DNA of 22,248 nucleotides from Gammaproteobacteria bacterium (GTDB lineage Bacteria; Pseudomonadota; Gammaproteobacteria; Steroidobacterales; SZUA-146): assembly GCA_003228965.1 (NCBI GenBank), contig QIGP01000005.1, positions 1 through 22,248 of the forward strand, read 5' to 3'. The number at the start of each line of letters is the position of its first letter. The first letter of the stretch is position 1. Of this stretch, positions 15,216 to 22,149 are shown piece after piece. A program made the position numbers and the translations under genes. Under the pieces are notes generated by a model. It saw only the letters and a program-made list of their open reading frames with translations. It did not search any database and was not told where the DNA came from.

Positions 15216-16076
15216 ATGACTTTAGCGACTTCCCAGCTTACCGAACGTAGTAACTACGAGCTTGTAGAGGCTGCCATCGACTACCTTCGTGTTAATCAGC
15301 ACATGCAGCCAATGATTAGTGAAGTGGCGCAGATGTTGAGTATTAGCGAAGGCCACCTTCATCGTTTGTTTCGTGACTGGACCGGTCTGACGCCCAAGCA
15401 GTTCTTGCAGGCATTGACGGTGGACAGGGCGAAGGCATTATTGAAAAGCCCCTCTACTGTTATGGATACTGCGTTCAACGTCGGCCTGTCCGGGGCGAGT
15501 CGTCTTCACGATCATTTTGTCACTCTGGAGGCGATGACTCCGGCAGAGTATCGCGACAGCGGTGCGCAGCTGCGTATTCAGCACGGCACCGTGACCACGC
15601 CGTTTGGAAAGGCATTCGTTGCGTTTACCGATCGAGGTGTGTGTCAGTTTACGTTCGTCGACGGCAGCAGCGGAGAAGACGGCGAACAACGCCTGGCGCG
15701 CACGTATGCCAAAGCAAGCGTTGTGCACGACCAGTCGGCAGCCGAAGCTCTGATGGCGTCTGTATGGCGACGAGACTCATCTATGGAGCAGCCGGCGGCG
15801 CTTCGCTTGCTGGTTAAGGGGACTAACTTTCAGGTGCAGGTATGGCGGGCATTGTTGCGCGTTCAAAGCGGGGTGCTGATCGACTACGGCTCCGTGGCAA
15901 ACGACATCGGTAAGCCTGCCGCCACACGTGCCGTGGCGTCAGCCATTGGCGCAAACCCGGTTGCATTGTTCATACCCTGTCACCGGGTGATTCGTCGCGA
16001 CGGCAATTTGGGTGGGTACCACTGGGGTCTGGCACGCAAACAAATGTTACTGGTAAAAGAGCAGCGCGCCGATTAA
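15216..16076 (+). CDS. AraC-type HTH fused to O6-methylguanine-DNA methyltransferase (Ada-like, no N-terminal Ada domain)
   Basis: Residues ~10-110 are an AraC/XylS double helix-turn-helix (ISEVAQMLSISEGHLHRLFRDWTGLTPKQFL; second HTH VMDTAFNVGLSGASRLHDHF, MTPAEYR). Residues ~120-282 are an MGMT domain: an N-terminal ribonuclease-H-like part, then GTNFQVQVWRALLRVQSG, YGSVANDIG, AVASAIGANPVALFIPCHRVI with acceptor Cys255 and GNLGGYHWGLARKQMLL. It would remove methyl groups from O6-methylguanine in DNA by suicidal transfer to Cys255. E. coli Ada also has an N-terminal zinc domain that takes methyl from phosphotriesters and switches on transcription; that domain is missing here, so the repair and HTH parts may be uncoupled from that signal. 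Only a weak GAG lies before the ATG. The gene leads a run of three on the same strand. Confidence 0.9.
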   Translation: MTLATSQLTERSNYELVEAAIDYLRVNQHMQPMISEVAQMLSISEGHLHRLFRDWTGLTPKQFLQALTVDRAKALLKSPSTVMDTAFNVGLSGASRLHDHFVTLEAMTPAEYRDSGAQLRIQHGTVTTPFGKAFVAFTDRGVCQFTFVDGSSGEDGEQRLARTYAKASVVHDQSAAEALMASVWRRDSSMEQPAALRLLVKGTNFQVQVWRALLRVQSGVLIDYGSVANDIGKPAATRAVASAIGANPVALFIPCHRVIRRDGNLGGYHWGLARKQMLLVKEQRAD

Positions 16077-16108
16077 TCTGAGCAGCCCTTTGCAACAGGT
16101 TTTGCTCA

Positions 16109-17026
16109 ATGTCCGATTCTGCGACCAATTCGACCGAAGTCGCCAATGCCCGTGAGATATCGATTCAATCGCGAGGCTTGACCCTCAAAGCGCTGACGTT
16201 TGGCGTCGCAGCGCGCCCACCGATACTGGCCATTCACGGCTGGATGGACAATGCTGCGACGTTTGCGTCGCTCGCACCCTTACTCGATCAGTTTTACGTT
16301 GTGGCGCTCGAATTGCCGGGCCACGGAAAGTCAGAGCATCGGCCGTACGGGAGTTCCTACTTCCACGCAGATTACGCACTCGATATCGTTCATGCGGCGA
16401 ACGATCTCCAGCTTGATTCGTTTGTGCTGATGGGGCATTCGATGGGCGGAGGCGTGGCTACGCTTGTTGCGGCCGCTGTACCCGAGCGCGTCGAGCATCT
16501 GATTCTGCTTGATGGCCTGGGGCCTTACACAGGATCGGCAAGTAGTACCTCAAGTCAGCTGGGTAAGGCCATTGCTCACAGTGTGCTGCCTGTTTCGGCA
16601 CCGCGACGCTACCGCAGTTTTGATGCGTTGCTCGCTCGACGTTCGGCAGCATCAAGTGAAATCGACCCTGGTGCGCTCGCGCTGATTGTAAGGCGCAATG
16701 CTGAGCAGCTCGAAGACACAAACGAAACCTATTGGCAGTGGGCTACCGATCCCCGGTTGAAATTGGCATCACCTACCAGGCTTACGAACGAAGCCGTGAT
16801 GCATGTTCTCAGCGACATTAAGGCACCTGTTTTAAATTTGCTCGCATCGACCGGAATTATGTCGCAACATCTCGACATTGCAGGGCGTAAAGCCCAGCTA
16901 AAAAACGCCAAGACGATTACTATCGACGGCCATCACCACTTCCATCTCGACGGTGGGGCCGCTCAGACGGCCGAACTTATCACCGATTTCGTTGCGACCA
17001 CTCCTCCTTATGCAGGCGAGTCTTAG
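16109..17026 (+). CDS. Alpha/beta-hydrolase fold protein
   Basis: The 305-residue protein has the alpha/beta-hydrolase core: oxyanion strand ILAIHGWMDNAATFASLAPLL, the VVALELPGHGKSEH strand-turn, nucleophile elbow GHSMGG with Ser111, and the late His in GHHHFHLDGG (residues ~275-277). A lid-like helical segment (~150-215) follows the elbow. Known relatives include esterases, haloperoxidase-like and C-C bond hydrolases, and the substrate cannot be told. AGG lies some nine nt before ATG 16109, and only 32 nt separate it from the Ada-like gene, so co-transcription is likely. Confidence 0.88.
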   Translation: MSDSATNSTEVANAREISIQSRGLTLKALTFGVAARPPILAIHGWMDNAATFASLAPLLDQFYVVALELPGHGKSEHRPYGSSYFHADYALDIVHAANDLQLDSFVLMGHSMGGGVATLVAAAVPERVEHLILLDGLGPYTGSASSTSSQLGKAIAHSVLPVSAPRRYRSFDALLARRSAASSEIDPGALALIVRRNAEQLEDTNETYWQWATDPRLKLASPTRLTNEAVMHVLSDIKAPVLNLLASTGIMSQHLDIAGRKAQLKNAKTITIDGHHHFHLDGGAAQTAELITDFVATTPPYAGES

Positions 17027-17109
17027 AACGTTGCACTGCTCATTAACTTCTTAGACTCGTGAGTGGTATCTTTCTCATCCCGATTTTCAGAAATGTTCCG
17101 GAGTAAGCC

Positions 17110-17895
17110 ATGTCCGAATCCATATTGGTCGATGTCGAGCAACACGTTGCCACGGTTACTTTAAACCGCCCCGACAAACTTAATGCAGCGGACATGTCTG
17201 TGTTTTCAGGAATGATTGAGGCGGGCGAAATGCTGGCCGCCCGTGACGACGTGCGTGCCATTGTTCTCCAGGGAGCTGGACGAAGCTTCTGTACCGGCAT
17301 TGATGTGAATAGCCTTATGTCAGGCGGTGATTTTGCGAGTAAAGCGTTCGAAGTTACCGACAAGAGCCCGGCAAATTTTGCCCAACGTGCGGCTTTTATC
17401 TGGCAGGAGGTCCCCCAGCCAGTAATCGCGGCGGTACACGGCCAGTGTTTTGGTGGTGGCCTGCAATTCGCCATGGCGGCAGATATTCGAATAGGTTCGC
17501 ACGACGTTGATATGCGAGTGCTTGAAATTAAGTGGGGAATTATTCCGGACATGAGTTTGAGCCAAACGGCTTTTCACTGTGTACCCATTGATGTGCTTAA
17601 AGAGCTTACCTTTACCGGGCGTTCAGTAGGCAGCGAAGAGGCCGTTCGCATTGGCCTGTTGACGCGACTGCACGACGACCCTCAAGCCGCCGCGCTTGAA
17701 CTTGCCAAGACTATTGCGAGCAAGAATCCGGACGCTACCCGCCGCGCGAAGCAACTGTTTAACGAAGGCTGGCGCTCAAATCTCGCGCCGTCTCTTGAGC
17801 TCGAAGCAAATTTGCAAAAGGAAGTGATGGGGCAGCCCAACCAGGTTGAAGCGATCATGTCAAACATGGAACGACGCGAAGCGCGCTATAAGTAA
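17110..17895 (+). CDS. Crotonase-family enoyl-CoA hydratase/isomerase, dienoyl-CoA-isomerase-like active site
   Basis: This 261-residue protein starts at ATG 17110 with GGAG six nt upstream. It has the crotonase core: VTLNRPDKLNA, oxyanion-hole GAGRSFCTGIDV, and VIAAVHGQCFGGGLQFAMAADIRIG. In hydratases the GGG-x-E-L glutamate is catalytic; here it is Gln119. Glu139 (VLEIKWG) and Asp147 (IIPDMS), eight residues apart, match the Glu/Asp pair of delta3,5-delta2,4-dienoyl-CoA isomerase (ECH1), where the same spacing occurs. An isomerase role in unsaturated fatty-acid beta-oxidation is therefore more likely than hydration, although family members vary. The gene follows the hydrolase gene with an 83-nt gap. 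Confidence 0.85.
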   Translation: MSESILVDVEQHVATVTLNRPDKLNAADMSVFSGMIEAGEMLAARDDVRAIVLQGAGRSFCTGIDVNSLMSGGDFASKAFEVTDKSPANFAQRAAFIWQEVPQPVIAAVHGQCFGGGLQFAMAADIRIGSHDVDMRVLEIKWGIIPDMSLSQTAFHCVPIDVLKELTFTGRSVGSEEAVRIGLLTRLHDDPQAAALELAKTIASKNPDATRRAKQLFNEGWRSNLAPSLELEANLQKEVMGQPNQVEAIMSNMERREARYK

Positions 17896-18040
17896 AACCG
17901 GTTTTCGGTGTTTGTGAGTTATGAAAAACGAAAAGCCTAAACGTCGCGAAAGTGGCTGATGATGTGTGATCGGGTGCGCGGAAATTGCTGGATTTTGCAG
18001 TTAATCTATGCTTCACACGTTGATCAAGAGAAATGGTTTT

Positions 18041-18226
18041 ATGTCTAGCAAAGAAGTTCAAAAGCGCGATCAAGACTCAAGCGCCGAGCCGACCTCGTGG
18101 TCGGGGGAATCCCGGGAACAGTGGGTGTCTTCAGCTATAGCCGCCGCAACAGCCAGTTTGCGGACAAACGTTCCTTCGGCCAACTCAATGCCAGTTACGC
18201 CCGGACTTAACGTTGATCAAGCCTGA
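18041..18226 (+). CDS. Unknown 61-residue polar protein
   Basis: I do not recognise this frame. From ATG 18041 it reads MSSKEVQKRDQDSS and then SREQWVSSAIAAATASLRT, an Ala/Ser-rich helix, followed by a polar tail. An in-frame ATG at 18008 would add 11 residues; neither start has a convincing Shine-Dalgarno, though AAGAGAAA lies before 18041. There is no signal peptide. It converges on the minus-strand gene ending at 18262. Coding status is uncertain. Confidence 0.4.
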   Translation: MSSKEVQKRDQDSSAEPTSWSGESREQWVSSAIAAATASLRTNVPSANSMPVTPGLNVDQA

Positions 18227-18261
18227 AGTCCCGTTAAGCGACTTGTCACACTCGTAGGCAA

Positions 18262-18585
18262 CTAGTGCAGACGTGTGGTGTTGCTTTCAGTAGCCTGCTT
18301 TGATGCAGCATCAAACATTCCCGCGTTAGTCCGTCCTTGTCCTGTTTCGCAAGAGCGGGTCACACTGGCCGAGTTAGCATCCGCTGTGTCGATAGGCACC
18401 AATTCAAGTTCTGGATTTACAACTCGTTCCCGCGCTTTACGGACTTCGTGCTCAGTGTTGCCGCTGTGTGTAGTGGTGTCTCTCATTAACTGCTGCATCC
18501 AGTCGCGCCGTTGTTGCTTGCGCATTTGAACGCTCGTTCTTAGACGCTCAAGGTTGTGATTGAGCGCTGCGAAGCGTGATGTCAT
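18262..18585 (-). CDS. Unknown 107-residue basic, helical protein
   Basis: ATG 18585 is preceded by AAGGGA six nt upstream, which is good support over longer versions. The N-terminal half (LNHNLERLRTSVQMRKQQRRDWMQQLMRD) is strongly basic and helical, possibly a short coiled coil. The C-terminal half is Ser/Thr/Ala-rich and likely disordered. No domain, membrane segment or catalytic motif is visible. The gene lies back-to-back with the actin-like gene at 18906 and tail-to-tail with the small gene at 18041-18226. Confidence 0.5.
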   Translation of the reverse strand: MTSRFAALNHNLERLRTSVQMRKQQRRDWMQQLMRDTTTHSGNTEHEVRKARERVVNPELELVPIDTADANSASVTRSCETGQGRTNAGMFDAASKQATESNTTRLH

Positions 18586-18905
18586 GACAGATCCCTTGTG
18601 CAGAGGTGAACCTGACAATCTAGCGTTTTTTCGCCGTCGTGCCTGTGATGAGTTGCACATTCTGTTAAATTGGGGTTGGAAAAAAGACGCTTTGGTACAG
18701 GCAGGTGCTTCATTTTAGTTCTCGCACCATATTGAGCCCGCGCGTTAATGTCGACGCCCATGGCCTTGCGCCGACGGCCGTTGTTGAGCGTCGATAATGG
18801 GCACAGAAGCCGTCCAACTTGATGTTTTTACGAAAATCTTTGACCGATGGTGCGTTGCGTGCTAAAAACGCGCTTTACTTATAATGTGCGTATTCAGGGT
18901 GAACT
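18586..18905. other. Divergent intergenic region with long-range inverted repeat
   Basis: This 320-bp gap has no convincing gene. TCGACGC (18751-18757) and GCGTCGA (18788-18794) form a perfect 7-bp inverted repeat enclosing GGCC/GGCC. It could be a hairpin RNA segment or an operator. The promoter of the actin-like gene lies at its right end. Confidence 0.35.
18855..18885 (+). promoter_or_regulatory. Candidate promoter of the actin-like gene
   Basis: A perfect TATAAT lies at 18880-18885, with a poor TTGCGT at 18855-18860 (19-bp spacer). Transcription would start about 14 nt before the ATG at 18906, leaving a very short leader that still contains the AGGG Shine-Dalgarno. Confidence 0.5.
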
Positions 18906-19943
18906 ATGGAAGTTATCGGGCTTGATATAGGCTTTGGGTTTACGAAGGCCTCCAACGGCAAGCGGTCCATGATATTCAAGTCGGTTTACGGCGAAGCCAG
19001 CGAGCTGCAGTTTAAGGAGCAGCTGCTAACCGGCGCTGACCAGGAAGAGCATCTCGAAATTGAAATCGACGGCACAAGCTATTTCGCGGGCGAACTCGCT
19101 GAGCGACAGAGCGTGGAGCGTTTTCACACGCTTGATCAGGCTCAGTTTGTCACTGACTTCACTAAAATACTCGCATTGGTGCCGCTGTCTCGCATGGTGG
19201 GCCGGCAGGATCCTGTCAAACTCGTTGCGGGGCTTCCAGTAAGCTACTACCGTAAGCACAAGAAACAAATTGTGGACATTTTGAAAGGTCAGCACGAAGT
19301 GACGGTGGTTGATCAAAATCAGGAACGCACGCCTACCGTTATTAGAATTAGTAGCGTTCGCGTTGTGCCGCAGCCGTTTGGCGCTGTAATGAACATGATG
19401 TTGAATGACATCGGTGAGATTCGTGACCGACGATTTCTCGATGAAAAAATTGGCGTTATCGACATTGGCTTCAGAACGACCGATTTCACCATTGCCGACC
19501 ATACCCGCTATTCAGAGCGAGGTAGCCGCACCCTCGAGATGGGTATTTCCAAGGCATTTACCTCAATTGCGAGCAAACTGCAGGAGTCTAGCGGTGTGAC
19601 CGTGGAGCTTTACCGTTTATTCGACGCAGTTGATGCAGGCTCTATCAAGATTCACGGCAAGAAGTATGACCTGACACTGATTAGGGAGCATGCCTTTACG
19701 CAATTAGCGACGCGCATTGCTAACGAAGCTAATCGCATTTGGGCTAACGACTGGGATATGGACAAAGTGCTGGTCACCGGAGGCGGTGGTCGAGTGTTGG
19801 CCCCTCATATTGAGAAGTTGGTTAAAGGGGACATAGTTGCGCAAGAAGATAACAAGGACACCAGGCTTGCGAACGTGCGCGGATTTTGCAAATACGGTAA
19901 GCGGTTGTGGACTCGCGGTTCTAATCCGCCACCAGGACGTTAG
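18906..19943 (+). CDS. Actin-like ATPase of the ParM/StbA and archaeal-actin (Ta0583) group
   Basis: The 345-residue protein has the actin/Hsp70-fold ATP site in order: phosphate-1 loop GLDIGFGFTK near residues 5-14, phosphate-2 loop GVIDIGFRTTDFTI with Asp186, and adenosine loop VLVTGGGGRVLAPHIEKLV with the glycine run at ~292. A central AGLPVSYYRKHKKQIVDIL segment is also typical of ParM-like proteins. Start ATG 18906 has AGGG seven nt upstream. ParM filaments push plasmids apart through an adaptor (ParR) bound to centromere repeats (parC). No ParR-like gene and no iteron array is next to this gene, so it may be a chromosomal filament with another cargo, or a solitary remnant of a plasmid system. 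Fold assignment is firm; role is open. Confidence 0.85.
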   Translation: MEVIGLDIGFGFTKASNGKRSMIFKSVYGEASELQFKEQLLTGADQEEHLEIEIDGTSYFAGELAERQSVERFHTLDQAQFVTDFTKILALVPLSRMVGRQDPVKLVAGLPVSYYRKHKKQIVDILKGQHEVTVVDQNQERTPTVIRISSVRVVPQPFGAVMNMMLNDIGEIRDRRFLDEKIGVIDIGFRTTDFTIADHTRYSERGSRTLEMGISKAFTSIASKLQESSGVTVELYRLFDAVDAGSIKIHGKKYDLTLIREHAFTQLATRIANEANRIWANDWDMDKVLVTGGGGRVLAPHIEKLVKGDIVAQEDNKDTRLANVRGFCKYGKRLWTRGSNPPPGR

Positions 19944-20218
19944 GTTATTGGCATCGATGTTCTAACGACGACCCTGATTTGGGGCTTTTGGCAGCCGAAA
20001 TGCACACAGTTGCAAGGTTTTACCATTGAGAAGTGGGTCGAAAGTTTGAATTTGAAGCCGTTTAGTCAAGAATTGATGTAATTTTATCCAGTGTTTTCAG
20101 TCCCTGTGGCCAAATTGATACGAAATCACGAGATGTAACGTATATAAGCACAAGACTTGCAAAGAAAAATAATGTTTGGGTAAAATACAGTAGCTGCGGC
20201 TAAACGAATCGATGAGCG

Positions 20219-20244
20219 TTTTTGACAAAACCGAATGTCAAAAA
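20219..20244. promoter_or_regulatory. Inverted repeat, candidate activator or repressor site
   Basis: TTTTTGACA (20219-20227) and TGTCAAAAA (20236-20244) are perfect 9-bp arms around an 8-bp spacer. The centre is about 65 bp upstream of the predicted transcription start of the 20331 gene, a usual activator position. Confidence 0.5.
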
Positions 20245-20261
20245 TGAGAACTGGTTAAATT

Positions 20262-20290
20262 TTGATCTGTAGGCAGCGCGATACGATAAT
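20262..20290 (+). promoter_or_regulatory. Sigma70-type promoter of the small secreted protein gene
   Basis: TTGATC (20262-20267) and GATAAT (20285-20290) are spaced by 17 bp, a good match to the consensus. The start of transcription would be near 20297, about 34 nt before the ATG. Confidence 0.6.
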
Positions 20291-20330
20291 GCGTGAACTG
20301 TCACTTTGGTAGATATTGGAGATTTGAAGC

Positions 20331-20582
20331 ATGAAGAATACGTTAGCGGTTTTGATCGGTGGAATGCTTATGCTGGCCCCGGCTGCAAGCGCCTACAGCA
20401 TTAAACACAGTTACACAGGGGCTGGCGATGCCACTGAGTATTACGGCATGTGCGCCAATGGCGAAGAAATTGTCATGGTCGAAAAGGCCAATGGCGTATG
20501 GAGCTACGAAGGTCCTGGCGGCGACGGAACTATGGAAGGCAGCAACCTCGATACTGTTGCGCGTAAAGCCTGCGGTGAATAA
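20331..20582 (+). CDS. Small secreted (periplasmic) protein with one cysteine pair
   Basis: The 83-residue product has a clear signal peptide (MKNTLAVLIGGMLMLAPAASA) with cleavage likely after Ala21, leaving 62 residues. GGAG lies nine nt before the ATG. The mature part has Cys41 (YYGMCANGEEIVMVEK) and Cys81 (RKACGE), which could form a disulfide, and an acidic, glycine-rich middle (YEGPGGDGTMEGSN). No family was recognised. It has its own promoter and an upstream inverted repeat, so it is probably regulated as a single gene. Confidence 0.75.
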   Translation: MKNTLAVLIGGMLMLAPAASAYSIKHSYTGAGDATEYYGMCANGEEIVMVEKANGVWSYEGPGGDGTMEGSNLDTVARKACGE

Positions 20583-20639
20583 GTTGCGACCAGTAAGTAC
20601 TTTCCAGTGAATGCCAGGTAAAACGGCTCCCGTAGCCTG

Positions 20640-20808
20640 GTCATTGCGCACCCGCTTGGTCCGAAGGACCATGCATGGAAGTACTCTTGGGGGCGGATTC
20701 AATCGGTGATGTCATGGTGACGTTAAGAGATTGCCGCGCCCTTCGGGCTCGCAATGACGTAACTTCGCCGTACTTCCTGTGAGGTAACCCCTTCGCACTC
20801 GCAATAAC
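20640..20808. repeat. Cluster of related palindromic intergenic repeats
   Basis: Within the 345-bp gap 20583-20927 three related palindromic units are seen. The best is 20729-20756: ATTGC-CGC-GCCC-TTC-GGGC-TC-GCAAT, which on the minus strand reads CATTGCGAGCCCGAAGGGCG and on into GGCAATCT, the form of a palindromic repeat common in many bacterial genomes. A degenerate unit lies at 20781-20808 (TTATTGCGAGTGCGAAGG on the minus strand). A third at 20640-20670 starts GTCATTGCG on the plus strand and contains GGTCC-GAA-GGACC. GTCATTGCG at 20640-20648 and CGCAATGAC at 20750-20758 are perfect 9-bp outer inverted repeats, giving an element of about 119 bp. No gene is visible in the gap. Confidence 0.7.
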
Positions 20809-20927
20809 CAAGAGAAGGCGTTTACACAAGCTCGAAAAGACCGTTTAACATTTCAATTGTTAGACATTACGCACATCAAAACTCGTCTGCCCTTGTTAAC
20901 TTAAGGGAGTAATTCAGGAGTTGTTAA

Positions 20928-21896
20928 ATGAGTGCCGTTCCCGCCGAAGCCTATTTAAAACGCGAAGCTGTCGATGAAGCGCTTGACCCGCGCCAGACAG
21001 AAAGCAAATTAAGCCTTGCGATTGATGCGGTCTCAAACAACAAGAGCCATGCAGCTGACAGCGTACAGTCGTACTTTGATGTGCTGGTGCGCGTGCTCAA
21101 CAGCTTTCACGTTGTGCAACCTCGCGAAGGCGCATTTGACGCGCGCATACTAGCTACTGTCGACGCGTCAAAAGGGTTCGTTAATGAATACCGCAAATTA
21201 GTCGCAGTCATGGCGAAAGTTGAAGATGCGGACGTTTATTCACCCCAGGTAATTTCGTTTCTTGAAGGCGTACTCGATCTCAAGAAAAATTATCAGATTG
21301 AAGAAACCGCTGCGTATCTGTGGCGTGACGCGTTGAGTTTTATCGGTCGGGAACTGTTCTTGGCCACCATGACGCCGTTGCTTGCGAATGCGCATTGGAC
21401 TTTTGTGCGCACATTGCTTAGGCATCAGTACAAAATGGCGAAGAGCCAACAAACGTTCGGGTATACAGCCTTCGACGGTTTTCAGAGATCTTTGGATGTC
21501 TTTCGCAATCGACGGCTAAAATTACAGCGCCTTTCCGTAGCGGCCGACGTGCTCAAAGAGCGGGTTGCGGAATCACAGGTCGACTTCGAAAATGTGATGC
21601 AAACGGATTTCTTTCTTCATATTAATTCACTCTTGAATGGTAACTCTCCGATGAACGCGTGGTACGCGCGAACTTTGGGTCACGCGGACGAGCAAGTCGT
21701 TTGTGGCTTCGATCTATTTGTTTCGGCACGAGCCGGAAAAATGAATGACGGCTTGAGCCATGTCTTTGATGTGGCCGACTGGGCCCAGCTGGATGAAAAG
21801 CTTGGGGCGACCTTGCGACAGTCAAGCTGTGGCGCACCCTCCAACATCGACTATGCAGGATATATCGCGGCGAACAACACTATTTTTGATCATTAA
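20928..21896 (+). CDS. Unknown 322-residue helical protein
   Basis: AGGAG seven nt before ATG 20928 supports the start. I do not recognise the family. There is no signal peptide, membrane helix or obvious catalytic motif; the sequence looks largely alpha-helical (SVQSYFDVLVRVLNSFHVV, AYLWRDALSFIGRELFLATM, RSLDVFRNRRLKLQRLSVAADVLKERV). The C-terminal 70 residues are more polar, with Cys at CGFD and SCGAPS. It is preceded by the palindromic repeat cluster and followed after 47 nt by a small lipoprotein gene on the same strand, so the two could share a transcript. Confidence 0.75.
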   Translation: MSAVPAEAYLKREAVDEALDPRQTESKLSLAIDAVSNNKSHAADSVQSYFDVLVRVLNSFHVVQPREGAFDARILATVDASKGFVNEYRKLVAVMAKVEDADVYSPQVISFLEGVLDLKKNYQIEETAAYLWRDALSFIGRELFLATMTPLLANAHWTFVRTLLRHQYKMAKSQQTFGYTAFDGFQRSLDVFRNRRLKLQRLSVAADVLKERVAESQVDFENVMQTDFFLHINSLLNGNSPMNAWYARTLGHADEQVVCGFDLFVSARAGKMNDGLSHVFDVADWAQLDEKLGATLRQSSCGAPSNIDYAGYIAANNTIFDH

Positions 21897-21943
21897 GCAG
21901 GTCTGCGCTACTCTTTGCACGCTTACTATCAGGATTCCAAACA

Positions 21944-22135
21944 ATGTTCAATTTCTTAACCTTCGTACTTGTGCTTGGATTGCTCGCATTGACTTCCGGG
22001 TGCATCGGAACCATCGTTGGTCAGACTACCAGTGCCGCGATCGAAGTGGCCAAAGTCCCCTTTAAAGTGGGTGGCGCTGTCATCGACGTGGCTAACGGCG
22101 ACGACGACAAGAAAAAAGACGGCAAAGACGACTAG
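21944..22135 (+). CDS. Small lipoprotein
   Basis: The 63-residue product has a hydrophobic leader (FLTFVLVLGLLALTSGC) with a lipobox-type TSGC and lipidation Cys20. The residue after it is Ile, not Asp, so sorting to the outer membrane is expected. The mature part is IGTIVGQTTSAAIEVAKVPF, then KVGGAVIDVANG and a charged tail DDDKKKDGKDD. The IEVAKVPFKVGGAVIDV stretch resembles short lipoproteins of other gammaproteobacteria (I believe the NF038104 type), whose function is not known to me. AGGA lies nine nt before ATG 21944. Confidence 0.75.
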   Translation: MFNFLTFVLVLGLLALTSGCIGTIVGQTTSAAIEVAKVPFKVGGAVIDVANGDDDKKKDGKDD

Positions 22136-22149
22136 CAGGATTCCTTGCT

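Larger units (their letters stand above)
19944..20330. other. Intergenic region before the small secreted protein
   Basis: This 387-bp, A+T-rich gap contains no gene that I can support. Its right half holds the inverted repeat at 20219-20244 and the promoter at 20262-20290. The left half shows no clear terminator for the actin-like gene. Confidence 0.5.

Noticed and set aside
17892..17903. 12-bp palindrome AAAACCGGTTTT over the crotonase stop codon
   Set aside because: It has no loop or T tract and no repeated copy in the window, so no function can be argued.
18262..19943. ParMRC plasmid partition cassette
   Set aside because: The actin-like protein is clear, but there is no ribbon-helix-helix ParR and no direct-repeat centromere. 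The inverted repeat at 18751-18794 is not an iteron array.
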